A stretch of 64,000 nt of DNA from Niallia sp. Man26 (GCF_022049065.2 NZ_CP095743.1:1503001-1567000), one strand, 5' to 3'; numbered from the stretch's first letter, positions 27,956 through 37,377 are shown. Made by a program: numbers and translations. The notes: generated from the letters alone by a model not told the origin.

Positions 27956-28951
27956 GTGAATAGTGCTGAATTAAGAGCAAAGCTTGAAAGCTATAATAAG
28001 ATGGACCCTCCAGACTGGAATTTTATCAAAACTACTTATCAGGTTGAACCGATTGCGACAATTAATGGCGAGCCGTTGTATGAATTTAATATGATATTTG
28101 ATCCATCACATAATCCGATTGAAGATAATATCTTCCTGTCCCAATGTCCTGCAAATGCATATGTTCCCATGCATATTCATCAATATATTGAGCTGATATA
28201 TGTGTATCAGGGCAAATGCAAAATCATTCTTCAAGATGATGCCATCGATATTCTGGAAGGAGGTATGATTATGATAGACAAAAATACTCCTCATACGGTA
28301 CAGGCGACGACAAGCTATGATATTGTGATTGAAATTAAGCTGAAGCATGATTACTTGTCGACGAATTTCTTGAGCAGATTTACAAATAAAAGTATTATCT
28401 CACAGTTTTTAGTCGACTCTCTCATCGGCAGCAGAAGTGCTAATAAATATCTTTTTTTTCCGTTTGAAGCTAGCTCCAACTTTAATAACATTATGGAGCA
28501 TATTATGTGTGAGTATTTTGATGAAGATGCTTTTACATCAGGCTTGATAGATGCCTATTTGTTTATTATGTTTACGGAGTTGATCCGGCACAGCAACAGC
28601 TATACAAGCATGAAGATGAACCATCGAACAGAAAGAGACGTAATTATTGTTGATTTTTTGAAGTATATCGAAAACCATTGGAAGGACTGCAGCCTTGCTT
28701 TAATGGCAGAGCAATTTAAATATCACCCTAACTATATTTCTGCTATTCTAAAAAAAGCTACTGGCAAGTCGTTCACTGATTTGCTGCAAATTCAGCGGAT
28801 TAATAAGGCTGCGCTTTATTTGACGAATTCGGATATGCCGATTCCAGACATTGCCGAAGAGGTTGGTTATTCAAGCGTTTCTTTTTTTTATAAAAAATTC
28901 AACGAAATTTTCCTTCAGACACCAAAGGAGTACAGAGAGCAAAACCGTTAA
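27956..28951 (+). CDS. AraC-family regulator with cupin sensor domain
   Basis: About 331 aa. An N-terminal AraC-binding cupin (about 55-140; YVPMHIHQYIELIYVYQG, GGMIMIDKNTPHTV) senses a ligand, presumably a sugar. The C-terminal double HTH (about 230-330) includes MAEQFKYHPNYISAILKKATG and IAEEVGYSSVSFFYKKFNE. The start chosen is GTG 27956, behind AAAAAGGAG; the frame is open to 27854. It lies immediately upstream of the GH1/MFS/esterase/rhamnosidase genes. Two of their promoters carry matching direct repeats, so this is the probable activator. Confidence 0.88.
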   Translation: MNSAELRAKLESYNKMDPPDWNFIKTTYQVEPIATINGEPLYEFNMIFDPSHNPIEDNIFLSQCPANAYVPMHIHQYIELIYVYQGKCKIILQDDAIDILEGGMIMIDKNTPHTVQATTSYDIVIEIKLKHDYLSTNFLSRFTNKSIISQFLVDSLIGSRSANKYLFFPFEASSNFNNIMEHIMCEYFDEDAFTSGLIDAYLFIMFTELIRHSNSYTSMKMNHRTERDVIIVDFLKYIENHWKDCSLALMAEQFKYHPNYISAILKKATGKSFTDLLQIQRINKAALYLTNSDMPIPDIAEEVGYSSVSFFYKKFNEIFLQTPKEYREQNR

Positions 28952-28981
28952 TGATAACTTAAGTCTCTTAACTACCTAATA

Positions 28982-29047
28982 TCTTTGAATCGAGCAAACA
29001 TTTCCTTTGTATTTGCCATTAAATCAATTGAAAACGCTTGCTACAAT
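28982..29047 (+). promoter_or_regulatory. GH1 promoter with direct repeats and cre-like site
   Basis: TCTTTGA (28982) and CCTTTGT (29004) are direct repeats 22 bases apart. The -35 TTAAAT (29019-29024) starts 15 bases after repeat 2. A 17-base spacer leads to TACAAT (29042-29047). TGAAAACGCTTGCT (29029-29042) resembles cre with two mismatches and covers the spacer. The layout is identical to the promoter at 30420-30485. An AraC activator plus CcpA repression is the simplest reading. Confidence 0.62.
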
Positions 29048-29088
29048 AAAAGACATAAGAGTAAGCAAAAGATATTAGGGGTGTATAC

Positions 29089-30357
29089 ATGATGAGTTTT
29101 TCATTTCCAAAGCAATTCCTCTGGGGCTCAGCAACGGCAGGCCATCAGGTGGAGGGCAATAACGATAACAGTGATTTTTGGGCAGAGGAGCAAGTCGAAG
29201 GCTCGCCGTATCAAGAAAAATCGGGGGATGCAATCGACCATTACAATCTTTATAAAGAAGATATCGCCCTAATGGCAAGCCTTGGCTTAAAAGTGTTCCG
29301 CTTTTCTATAGAATGGTCGAGAATTGAGCCAGAGCCAGGACAGTATTCACAAGCTGCCTTGGATCATTATCGGGACGTTCTTGAAACATGCTATGCCAAT
29401 AATATGACACCTTTTGTCGCGATGCATCACTTTACATCACCAAAATGGCTGATGCAATTTGGCGGCTGGGCAAGCCCAGATGTACCTGAACGCTTTGCCA
29501 ACTACTGTGAAACAGTATTCCGTGAGCTCGGTCATTTAATTCCGTATGTTTTGACGATGAATGAGGTGAATCTGCCTGTCATGCTTCGTGAGCTGTTTAC
29601 GGGCATTGGGTTTATTCCGCCGGTCGGAATTGATCAAGATGCATGGACAGCGCCTAAATGGCGCGAGGCTGCAGCTGAACGTTGTGGTACGACAACAGAC
29701 AAGTATTTTACTTTCCATATGATATCTGATGAGAAATCGATGAAGCTTCTCCACAAAGCTCATGTTAAAGCGCGCCAAGTGATCAAGGATATTTCTCCTG
29801 ACACATTAGTTGGCTTTTCCATGGCGCTGTCTGATGTACAATCCATCACAGGGGGCGAGAAAATAGCTGCGGAAAAATGGCATAGCTATTTTGAACAATA
29901 CTTGCCGATGATGGCAGGTGATGACTTTTTTGGTCTGCAAAACTACACGAGAGAAGTGTACGGTCCAAATGGTCAAGTGCTGACAGAGCATGCAGAACGA
30001 ACACAAATGGGCTATGAATATTATCCGGAAGGCTTGGCAAATGTCATTCGCAAAGTATCAGCTGCCATCACCATTCCAATCATTATTACAGAGCATGGCA
30101 TTGCTACAGACAATGATGAAAGACGTGTAGAATTTATCCGCAGAGGATTAGAGGGTGTTCAGGCTTGTATAGAGGATGGTATTGATATAAGAGGTTATTT
30201 GCATTGGTCCACTTTTGATAATTATGAGTGGAATTCAGGTTACTCCAAAAAATTCGGATTAATTGAGGTAGACCGCACTACACAAAAAAGGACGGTAAAA
30301 GAAAGCGCCAAATACCTTGGCCAAATCGCTCAAACCTGCTCCCTTGTTAACAATTGA
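29089..30357 (+). CDS. Glycoside hydrolase family 1 beta-glucosidase
   Basis: 422 aa. FPKQFLWGSATAGHQVEGNN at the N-terminus, the acid/base Glu in VLTMNEVN (about 158) and the nucleophile Glu in IIITEHGIATD (about 339) are the GH1 hallmarks. It lacks the C-terminal phospho-sugar loop seen in the 17.2-kb enzyme, so it probably acts on unphosphorylated glucosides, in line with the MFS transporter that follows. AGGGG lies before adjacent ATGs 29089/29092. It is the first structural gene of the rhamnoside locus. Confidence 0.88.
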   Translation: MMSFSFPKQFLWGSATAGHQVEGNNDNSDFWAEEQVEGSPYQEKSGDAIDHYNLYKEDIALMASLGLKVFRFSIEWSRIEPEPGQYSQAALDHYRDVLETCYANNMTPFVAMHHFTSPKWLMQFGGWASPDVPERFANYCETVFRELGHLIPYVLTMNEVNLPVMLRELFTGIGFIPPVGIDQDAWTAPKWREAAAERCGTTTDKYFTFHMISDEKSMKLLHKAHVKARQVIKDISPDTLVGFSMALSDVQSITGGEKIAAEKWHSYFEQYLPMMAGDDFFGLQNYTREVYGPNGQVLTEHAERTQMGYEYYPEGLANVIRKVSAAITIPIIITEHGIATDNDERRVEFIRRGLEGVQACIEDGIDIRGYLHWSTFDNYEWNSGYSKKFGLIEVDRTTQKRTVKESAKYLGQIAQTCSLVNN

Positions 30358-30365
30358 CCTTACCA

Positions 30366-30402
30366 CTTGCTCCCAAGCTTTTAGGGAGCAAGCTTCTTAT
30401 TA
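30366..30402 (+). terminator. Probable terminator after the GH1 gene
   Basis: A perfect CTTGCTCCC/GGGAGCAAG stem with a 9-base loop and a T-rich tail (CTTCTTATT). Together with the new promoter at 30420, the GH1 gene and the MFS gene look like separate units. Confidence 0.65.
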
Positions 30403-30419
30403 TAGTTATTATTCGATAA

Positions 30420-30485
30420 TCTTTGAATCAAGCAAAAATATTCTTTGATTATCTCATTCATTCGTTTGAAAGCGCTTGCTATAAT
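30420..30485 (+). promoter_or_regulatory. MFS promoter with direct repeats and cre-like site
   Basis: TCTTTGA (30420) and TCTTTGA (30442) are 22 bases apart. The -35 TTCATT (30457-30462), a 17-base spacer and TATAAT (30480-30485) follow. TGAAAGCGCTTGCT (30467-30480) is cre-like. All distances match the promoter at 28982-29047. Confidence 0.65.
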
Positions 30486-30522
30486 GTGAAAAAACAATAC
30501 TAAGGACAAAGTTGGAGGGAAA

Positions 30523-31821
30523 ATGATGGAGACAGTTGGCTGGAAAAGGACACCGTTTAAGAGGTTGATAGTAGCGGCAATGCTTGGTGTCGGTACTGCT
30601 ATCGCACCACTAGTATTATTAGGATTTGGTCTTTCTACTTTTATTGTAATAAGAATTGTAGGTTCAGAGGATGCGACTGCTGTTTATGGAACGGCATCAG
30701 GGATTACAGGAATTGCCATTGTTATTTTTGGATTGTTTGGAGGGGTGATTGCTGATAAGACAAGGCTCAAAATGGGGAGAAGAAGATTTTGGATGGTAGC
30801 AGGAAGCATTCTTGGTGCGATTTCCATGCTGATGCTTACCTTTGCATCATCCATTCCTATATTCATTATTTCTTTATGCTTGGTGAATTTCTTTTACGGC
30901 ATGGTTTCCCTTTCCAGTTATGCAATAGTTCCAGAGCAGGTAGATCCGGATAAATTCGGCCGTGTGTCAGGTTTGATTGGAGCCGCTGGACCTGCGTTAG
31001 TTATGTCTGGTCAAATGCTGATGGGGGTGCTCGCCAATTCAACGATTGAACAAAAGATGATTGCATTGATTATTGTCCAGCTGATCGGCGGAATAACGGC
31101 GGCACTTTTAATTAAGGATAATTATTTGGCGAAAACAGCCACAATCAGCAAAAAAAACCTTGGTATTCGCGGCTTTTATCCGAGCTATAAACAGTATCCT
31201 GCATATACTTGGGCCCTTTTAACAAAGCTGTTCATCAATTTCTCCAATGCAGGATTGAATATGCTCACTTTGTTTTATATTGCCAGATTTCATTTAAGCG
31301 AAGCGGAAATTTTTCAAATTATGGGGCTGACTGCGCCTACGATTATCATGATGGTTGGAGCCGGCATTCTCGGCGGGTTTTTATCAGATAAAGTGAAAAA
31401 GCAAAAGCCGTTTGTAATGGGAGCGGCCCTAGTTACCGCACTGTGCCTTGTTGCCTTTGCATTCTCCACAAGCGTGGCATGGGTTATTATCGGTAATTTC
31501 ATCTTTAACTTTGGGTTCGGTATGTACAATGCTGTCGATAATGCCCTTGTAAACCGCATCCTGCCTTCTAAGGAAAATGCGGCGAAAGATATTTCTATCA
31601 TGAATACAACAACAAATATGGCCTCCACATTAGTCAGCTTTGCAGCTCCAGCTCTGATTGCTTTTGGTGCAAGTACATTTGGCGGTGATGGATACACGCT
31701 GTTTTTCCTAGTGCTCGCTGTGTTTTCCATTCTCTCTGCTATCGCTGTTCTTCCGATTCCAGAAATGGAAGGAAAAGGGGATGTTGATGACGAACCTATG
31801 GATGAAATCGTCGTTTCCTAA
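30523..31821 (+). CDS. MFS sugar/glycoside transporter
   Basis: 432 aa with about 12 transmembrane segments. The loop between TM2 and TM3 carries GGVIADKTRLKMGRRRFWM, an MFS motif A variant close to GPH/sugar symporters. The context (beta-glucosidase, rhamnosidase, esterase, AraC regulator) suggests uptake of plant glycosides or the released sugar. GGAGGGAAA precedes ATG 30523 (second ATG at 30526). Expression starts from its own direct-repeat promoter. Confidence 0.85.
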   Translation: MMETVGWKRTPFKRLIVAAMLGVGTAIAPLVLLGFGLSTFIVIRIVGSEDATAVYGTASGITGIAIVIFGLFGGVIADKTRLKMGRRRFWMVAGSILGAISMLMLTFASSIPIFIISLCLVNFFYGMVSLSSYAIVPEQVDPDKFGRVSGLIGAAGPALVMSGQMLMGVLANSTIEQKMIALIIVQLIGGITAALLIKDNYLAKTATISKKNLGIRGFYPSYKQYPAYTWALLTKLFINFSNAGLNMLTLFYIARFHLSEAEIFQIMGLTAPTIIMMVGAGILGGFLSDKVKKQKPFVMGAALVTALCLVAFAFSTSVAWVIIGNFIFNFGFGMYNAVDNALVNRILPSKENAAKDISIMNTTTNMASTLVSFAAPALIAFGASTFGGDGYTLFFLVLAVFSILSAIAVLPIPEMEGKGDVDDEPMDEIVVS

Positions 31822-31830
31822 ATGTTGATT

Positions 31831-31855
31831 GGGATGAATATCTATTCATCCCTTT
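31831..31855 (+). repeat. Hairpin between the MFS and esterase genes
   Basis: A perfect 10-bp stem (GGGATGAATA/TATTCATCCC) with a 2-base loop and only TTT after it. It is more likely a processing or stability element, or a weak terminator, than a full stop. Confidence 0.5.
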
Positions 31856-31897
31856 AAGGAAAGTGACGCATAAAGCTGCCAAAGGGGAGAAGCATGT

Positions 31898-32800
31898 ATG
31901 AAAATCGAAAAGATTCAGTTATGGGAAGATAATGCTCATGTTACCTTGACTGCCTATCTGCTAGAGAATTCTCAAGAATTTCAAACAGATAAAAAGCGTC
32001 CTGCTGTTATTATTTGCCCAGGAGGGGGTTATTTAAATACATCTGACAGAGAGGCAGAACCGATTGCTTTACGGTTTGCTTCAAAAGGCTACCATACATT
32101 TGTGTTGCGCTACAATACGTACTTTCGTGAGTGGGTGAAAGATTTCAAACAGCTACCGGAGGTAAATGAGCGCTCTCTCTATCCCAATCCATTACTTGAT
32201 TTAGCGAAAGCGATATCTTTAGTAAGAAGAAATGCGAAAGAATGGCTTGTAAATCCAGATGCCATTGCTTTATGCGGCTTTTCTGCTGGTGGTCATTTGG
32301 CAGCAAGCATGGCTGTTCATTGGCAAGACAGCTTCCTCCAAGAGTCTATTAAAGCAAGCAGCGATTTATTTAAGCCAAATGCTGTTATATTAGGATATCC
32401 GCTCCTTGATTATGAATGGATGAAAGCAAAAGTAGAGCGTGATGCGGATGAGAATAAAAAAAGCTTTTGGGAAATATCAAGCAAGGCAGTTTTCGATACA
32501 ACCACACCTACTGACCAACAGCTAAGAGAAGCAAGTCCTGCCCGTTATGTCACTATAAATACACCGCCTGTCTTCCTATGGCATACAGCCGATGATGATT
32601 TAGTTTACGCAGAAAATGCTTTAGTTTTTGCTGTAGAACTAACAAAGCATCATATTCCCTATGAATTACATGTATTTGAAAGTGGTGTACATGGATTGTC
32701 GCTAAGTGATGAAACGACAGCAGGCAACGCTGAACACATAAACGAAGCATGCCAGCCATGGTTTGATTTAGCGGCCGCATGGCTGAAAAGGCAGTTCTAA
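31898..32800 (+). CDS. Alpha/beta hydrolase, acetyl esterase type
   Basis: 300 aa. An oxyanion-type loop VIICPGGGYLNTSDREAEP is followed by the nucleophile elbow GFSAGGHLAAS (Ser near 128), the acid region LWHTADDDLVY and the base in ESGVHGLSL. This matches the esterase/lipase group that removes acetyl or other acyl groups from plant carbohydrates. There is no signal peptide. It lies between the transporter and the rhamnosidase and is probably cotranscribed. It may deacylate imported acylated glycosides. Confidence 0.85.
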   Translation: MKIEKIQLWEDNAHVTLTAYLLENSQEFQTDKKRPAVIICPGGGYLNTSDREAEPIALRFASKGYHTFVLRYNTYFREWVKDFKQLPEVNERSLYPNPLLDLAKAISLVRRNAKEWLVNPDAIALCGFSAGGHLAASMAVHWQDSFLQESIKASSDLFKPNAVILGYPLLDYEWMKAKVERDADENKKSFWEISSKAVFDTTTPTDQQLREASPARYVTINTPPVFLWHTADDDLVYAENALVFAVELTKHHIPYELHVFESGVHGLSLSDETTAGNAEHINEACQPWFDLAAAWLKRQF

Positions 32801-32834
32801 TAATGACAGAAATTTTACTAGAAAGGAAGTTACT

Positions 32835-35744
32835 ATGACACACTTAAAAGCAGCATCCTTAACAACTGAGTACCGAACAAATCCACTCGGCATTGATTGT
32901 AAAAAACCACGGTTAAGCTGGAAAATCATTTCCGATGAAAGAGGAACATTGCAGCAATCCTACCAAATTCAAGTTTCTGAACATCCTACTTTTGATACAT
33001 TACTGTGGAATACAGGCATCATTCACTCACAAGCGTCCTTGCATCTTCCATATGAAGGTCCAGATCTAAAAGAAAGAACTAGATATTTTTACAGAGTGAA
33101 AGTCTGGGATAATAAAAGCCGCGAATCCGCTTGGAGTGAAACAGCTTGGTGGGAGACTGCTTTGTTTGCCGAATATGACTGGAAAGCACAATGGATTACA
33201 CCAGATGAAGAAGTGATAGACCGTTTGAGTGAGCCGGCTTTTTGTCTAAGAAAAGAATTTCAGCTGCAAAACGACATTGTATCTGCCCGCATATATGGCA
33301 CAGGCTTAGGTCTGTATGAGCTGTATGTAAATGGAGAGCGTGTCGGTGATGAGCTGTTTGCTCCCGGCTGGACCAGCTATCACAAACGTCTTCAATATCA
33401 GACATATGATATCACATCCCAACTTCAATCGGGACCGAACGCCTTTGGCATCATGCTTGCAGACGGCTGGTATAAAGGGAATATGACATGGGAAAACAAG
33501 CGTCATATATACGGCGACAGGCGAGCAGCATTTTTTGAGCTGCATGTAAGATACAATGATGGCACGGAAGATATTATTGTGACAGATCCATCATGGAAAG
33601 CAGCATTAGGGCCTGTTGTATATTCAGAGATTTATCAAGGAGAAAAATATGATGCAAGACTTGAGGAGGGTTTCAGTCTGCCTGACTTTGATGACAGCAG
33701 CTGGTCTTTAGTGCAAGAACAACAAATGCCTGTAGGTCAGCTGATTGCACAAGAAAATTGGCAGACAAAAGTGACCGAGGTTATTAAGCCTATTGCGGTA
33801 TTTACGACTCCTTCAGGAGAGACGGTAATCGATATGGGGCAGAACATGGTCGGCAGAATTCGCTTTTTTGTTAAGGCTGATAAAGGAACGAAGATTATTT
33901 TAAAGCATGCAGAGGTGCTGGATAAGGACGGAAACATATACTTCGGCAATTTGCGCAAGGCAGACCAGCAAGTAGAATATATTGCAAAAGGAATCGGGCT
34001 GGAAAACTATGCTCCGCACTTTTCTTTCCAAGGTTTTCGATATGTGAGGGTGGAAGGGTATCCGAACCAGGAAAACGGGCTTTCTCTCGAGCACTTTGTA
34101 GGCGAAGTCATCCATACAGATATGGAGCCGACTGGAGAGTTTGAATGCTCCAACCCGCTTGTAAACAAGCTTCAGGAAAATATTAAATGGGGGCAAAGAG
34201 GCAATTTTCTTGATGTGCCGACAGACTGCCCGCAGCGTGACGAGCGCCTTGGCTGGACTGGTGATGCACAAGTATTTATACAGACGGCTTTGTTCAATTA
34301 TCATGGAGGTCCTTTTTTCACAAAGTGGCTTCGTGACCTCAAGGCAGAGCAGCATCCAGATGGAGGAGTTCCCTTTGTTATTCCAGCTGTAGTCGGCGGT
34401 GCCAATGCGGCAGCCTGGGGTGATGCAGCAACAATTATTCCATGGGAGGTTTACAAAGCATACGGAGATAAGCGGTTGTTAGCAGAGCAATATGACAGCA
34501 TGAAGGCATGGGTTGAGTATATGCGCAGACAAGGGGAAAATGAGTACCTCTGGATTGTCGGCTTCAATTTCGGTGATTGGCTTGCCCTTGATGCACCGTC
34601 AGGCAGCTACAGCGGTGCCACACCAAAGGACTTTATTGCAACAGCTTTTTATGCACACTCCACGAGAATTCTGCGTGATGCTGCTAAAGTGCTTGGCAAA
34701 TGGGAAGATGCTAAAAGTTATGGTTTGCTGCTTGAAAATATAATAGAAGCATTCAATCATGAATTTGTCTCTAAATCTGGCAGGCTAGTGTCACCGACGC
34801 AAACCGCCCATGTTCTGGCATTGACTTTCGATCTCGTCGATGGAGGCGTAAAAAAGCGCACAGCACATGAATTAAACGAGCTCATTATTAACAATAATTA
34901 TCATTTGACAACAGGGTTTGTCGGAACTCCGTATTTATGCTTTGCTCTTTCAAAAGCAGGTCATCACGAAACAGCTGTTAAACTATTGCTGCAAGAGGGC
35001 TATCCTTCCTGGCTTTATTCTGTCAAAAAAGGGGCTACAACCATATGGGAGCACTGGGATGGAATTAAAGAGGATGGTTCGTTTTGGAGCGATGATATGA
35101 ATTCCTTTAATCATTATGCTTACGGCGCAATCGGGGATTGGATGTACAGAAAAGTTGCAGGCCTTGATATGGATGAAGAGCTGCCAGCCTACAAACGAAT
35201 CCGCATACAGCCAGCATTTGCCGGAATTCACTTAACCTATGCAAAAGCTGCTTTTGAGTCGATGTATGGCAGAATCCAATCCGCTTGGAGCATAACAGCA
35301 GACAAGATTGAACTGAAAGTAGAGATCCCAGCAAATACAACAGCAGAAATTGTCTTGCCGTTTGCACAAACAGCGAATGTGTCAGAAGGCGGCAACCCGC
35401 TTGCACAAGCAAATGGAATTTATACGTATAAGGAAAAGGATGATACAGTCACGTTAACCATCGGATCTGGCAGCTATCATTTCCAATATGATAACAAGAA
35501 CGGATTAATGGTTGAATTTACGAAGAACTCACGATTGATTGATGTGCTAGCACATCAATCATCAGCAGCTATTCTCGATAAGCATGCACCATGGATTGCT
35601 AAGCCGCCAGGCATTTTTGCGATGAGAACAAAAACATTGCAGGAATTAGCAGAGTTTCCAGAAGCGAACCTGACAAAAAATCAAGTGGATGCTTTAATAG
35701 AAGAGCTTAACACCATTGAGTGGAAAGCAGAGTTAGTGAAATAA
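32835..35744 (+). CDS. Alpha-L-rhamnosidase, GH78
   Basis: 969 aa, typical for GH78. An N-terminal fibronectin-like domain (KAASLTTEYRTNPLGIDCKKP then RLSWKI) is followed by Bac_rhamnosid_N beta domains (about 130-430). The (alpha/alpha)6 catalytic barrel spans about 440-790 with the signature DVPTDCPQRDERLGWTGDA, including catalytic Asp/Glu, and a C-terminal beta domain ends it. There is no signal peptide, so it acts inside the cell after import. It removes terminal rhamnose from glycosides such as flavonoid rutinosides. The start is 34 bases after the esterase stop, on AAAGGAAG. Confidence 0.95.
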   Translation: MTHLKAASLTTEYRTNPLGIDCKKPRLSWKIISDERGTLQQSYQIQVSEHPTFDTLLWNTGIIHSQASLHLPYEGPDLKERTRYFYRVKVWDNKSRESAWSETAWWETALFAEYDWKAQWITPDEEVIDRLSEPAFCLRKEFQLQNDIVSARIYGTGLGLYELYVNGERVGDELFAPGWTSYHKRLQYQTYDITSQLQSGPNAFGIMLADGWYKGNMTWENKRHIYGDRRAAFFELHVRYNDGTEDIIVTDPSWKAALGPVVYSEIYQGEKYDARLEEGFSLPDFDDSSWSLVQEQQMPVGQLIAQENWQTKVTEVIKPIAVFTTPSGETVIDMGQNMVGRIRFFVKADKGTKIILKHAEVLDKDGNIYFGNLRKADQQVEYIAKGIGLENYAPHFSFQGFRYVRVEGYPNQENGLSLEHFVGEVIHTDMEPTGEFECSNPLVNKLQENIKWGQRGNFLDVPTDCPQRDERLGWTGDAQVFIQTALFNYHGGPFFTKWLRDLKAEQHPDGGVPFVIPAVVGGANAAAWGDAATIIPWEVYKAYGDKRLLAEQYDSMKAWVEYMRRQGENEYLWIVGFNFGDWLALDAPSGSYSGATPKDFIATAFYAHSTRILRDAAKVLGKWEDAKSYGLLLENIIEAFNHEFVSKSGRLVSPTQTAHVLALTFDLVDGGVKKRTAHELNELIINNNYHLTTGFVGTPYLCFALSKAGHHETAVKLLLQEGYPSWLYSVKKGATTIWEHWDGIKEDGSFWSDDMNSFNHYAYGAIGDWMYRKVAGLDMDEELPAYKRIRIQPAFAGIHLTYAKAAFESMYGRIQSAWSITADKIELKVEIPANTTAEIVLPFAQTANVSEGGNPLAQANGIYTYKEKDDTVTLTIGSGSYHFQYDNKNGLMVEFTKNSRLIDVLAHQSSAAILDKHAPWIAKPPGIFAMRTKTLQELAEFPEANLTKNQVDALIEELNTIEWKAELVK

Positions 35745-35750
35745 AGCATT

Positions 35751-35792
35751 ATAAGTCATTCATCAATTGATGAATGACTTATTTCTATTTTA
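35751..35792 (+). terminator. Palindromic terminator after the rhamnosidase gene
   Basis: A perfect 32-bp palindrome (arm ATAAGTCATTCATCAA) at 35751-35782 runs directly into TTCTATTTT. Confidence 0.75.
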
Positions 35793-35995
35793 GTAGAAGG
35801 GATATAGCCATCTGGTGGAGAATTATTCCAACAAAGACTATGGCCACTTGCAAAAATTACGAGCCTGTGAAGAAAGTAAGGGAAAAATTTTTTCGGATGA
35901 TATGAATATATTTGGTAACAGCAATATGGATAGGATGCATGATGCACTGAAAACTTTGTCGGACAAATAGAAAGATCGATGGGGTGAAAAGGAGA

Positions 35996-36424
35996 ATGAA
36001 AATTTGCAGAGAATCTTATCAAGAAAATAGTGATTTTCTCCGAAAGAGGGTAATAGAATACAATCTTTCCCGCTTGCCAGATGCGGTAAAGCATCCAGTT
36101 AACAAACTCTGCTTTACTGCCAGAGATGATAACGAAAAAATCGTTGGCGGTATTTCGGGAGTGATTTTTTGGCATCATTTGCAAATCGAATCATTATGGG
36201 TGGATGAGAAAAAAAGAGGGGAGGGATATGGCAGCAGCCTGCTCAAAACAATCGAGGAAAGTGCTATTGAATGCAAATGCACCCATATTCAACTGGATAC
36301 CTTCAGCTTCCAAGCCCCAGAATTTTACCGGAAACATGGCTATGAGATTGCTGGACTCATTAGTGAACATCCTACAAAGGAAAGCAGCCAGTATATTTTA
36401 GTAAAACGTTTAAAAAGATCTTAA
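35996..36424 (+). CDS. GNAT-family N-acetyltransferase
   Basis: 142 aa. The acetyl-CoA binding segment is ESLWVDEKKRGEGYGSSLLK (the R/Q-x-x-G-x-G/A loop as RGEGYG), with the flanking beta strand HIQLDTFSFQAPEFYRKHGY, both typical of GNAT. The substrate is unknown. The ATG 35996 start is uncertain: GGGGTG lies 10 bases upstream, and an in-frame GTG at 35984 is possible. Two small enzyme genes follow on the same strand. Confidence 0.85.
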   Translation: MKICRESYQENSDFLRKRVIEYNLSRLPDAVKHPVNKLCFTARDDNEKIVGGISGVIFWHHLQIESLWVDEKKRGEGYGSSLLKTIEESAIECKCTHIQLDTFSFQAPEFYRKHGYEIAGLISEHPTKESSQYILVKRLKRS

Positions 36425-36457
36425 GCGAAAAAATAGCATAGAGAAGAGGGATAAACT

Positions 36458-36769
36458 ATGGAGAATTTTGGATTATTAGGAAAGTTTACGGCTAGGGAAG
36501 AGAATCGTGATATGCTTGCAGCCATTCTAATTGAAGCCGCATCGCAAATGGAGGCAGTTGAAGGCTGTCAACTGTATACGATTAATCTGCCAGAAACTGA
36601 ACTTGATAGTGTGTATGTTTATGAGGTATGGAGCAGTAAAGCCGCCCACGAAGCTTCTTTATCCCTTGAAGGAGTGCAAACGCTAATTAATCAGGCGAAA
36701 CCATTGATTACAGGGATGGAGAGAATGGAAAGCTTTAAGCAGGTGTGGGGCAAGGGAACATTCCGGTGA
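36458..36769 (+). CDS. Antibiotic biosynthesis monooxygenase (ABM) domain protein
   Basis: 103 aa with the dimeric ferredoxin-like ABM fold pattern: FGLLGKFTAREENRDMLAAI, MEAVEGCQLYTI and VYVYEVWSSKAAHEASL. Relatives are small quinol or heme-handling monooxygenases; the substrate is not predictable. GAGAAGAGGG precedes ATG 36458. It lies 33 bases after the GNAT gene and may be cotranscribed. Confidence 0.8.
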   Translation: MENFGLLGKFTAREENRDMLAAILIEAASQMEAVEGCQLYTINLPETELDSVYVYEVWSSKAAHEASLSLEGVQTLINQAKPLITGMERMESFKQVWGKGTFR

Positions 36770-36816
36770 GTCTGTCTTATTCCCGATAAGTATCAGGTAG
36801 GAAGGAAGAATACATC

Positions 36817-37377
36817 ATGAAGTTTGTTCTTATATTTGGACCGCAGGCTGTTGGAAAGATGACGGTTGGCCAGGAGTTAGCCGCCATTACAGGTTTAAAG
36901 CTTTTTCACAATCATATGAGCATTGATTTAGTCAGTAATTTTTTCGGATATGGAACGAAAGAAGGAAGCAGGCTTGTAAATCTTTTTCGGCAGGAAATCT
37001 TTGAAACAGTCGCCAAAAGCGATTTACCTGGATTAATTTTCACCTATGTGTGGGCATTTAATTTGAAAGAAGATTGGAATTATGTTGAAAAAATCTCTAA
37101 TATTTTTAAACAACAAGGCGGAACAGTCTATTACGTCGAATTAGAAGCAGATCTCGACGAACGGCTATACAGAAATAAAACTCCGAACAGATTAGAACAT
37201 AAGCCAACAAAAAGAAATATTGAATGGTCGGAATCAGAGCTAAAAAGCTCTCTGGAAAAATATCGATTAAACTCCCGTGAAGGAGAGATACAAAAAGAAG
37301 AATATTTAAAAATAAACAATACAGATAAAAGCCCTAAAGACGTTGCTGCGTTGATTAAAGACAAATTCAAGCTGTAA
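36817..37377 (+). CDS. P-loop kinase-like protein
   Basis: 186 aa. The Walker A loop is GPQAVGKMTVG at residues 8-18, followed by ITGLKLFHNHMSIDLV as in shikimate-kinase-like/AAA_33 small kinases. A lid-like Arg-rich segment (RLYRNKTPNRLEHKPTKRN) sits near 110-130. The phosphoryl acceptor is unknown. GGAAGGAAG precedes ATG 36817. A terminator follows. Confidence 0.75.
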   Translation: MKFVLIFGPQAVGKMTVGQELAAITGLKLFHNHMSIDLVSNFFGYGTKEGSRLVNLFRQEIFETVAKSDLPGLIFTYVWAFNLKEDWNYVEKISNIFKQQGGTVYYVELEADLDERLYRNKTPNRLEHKPTKRNIEWSESELKSSLEKYRLNSREGEIQKEEYLKINNTDKSPKDVAALIKDKFKL

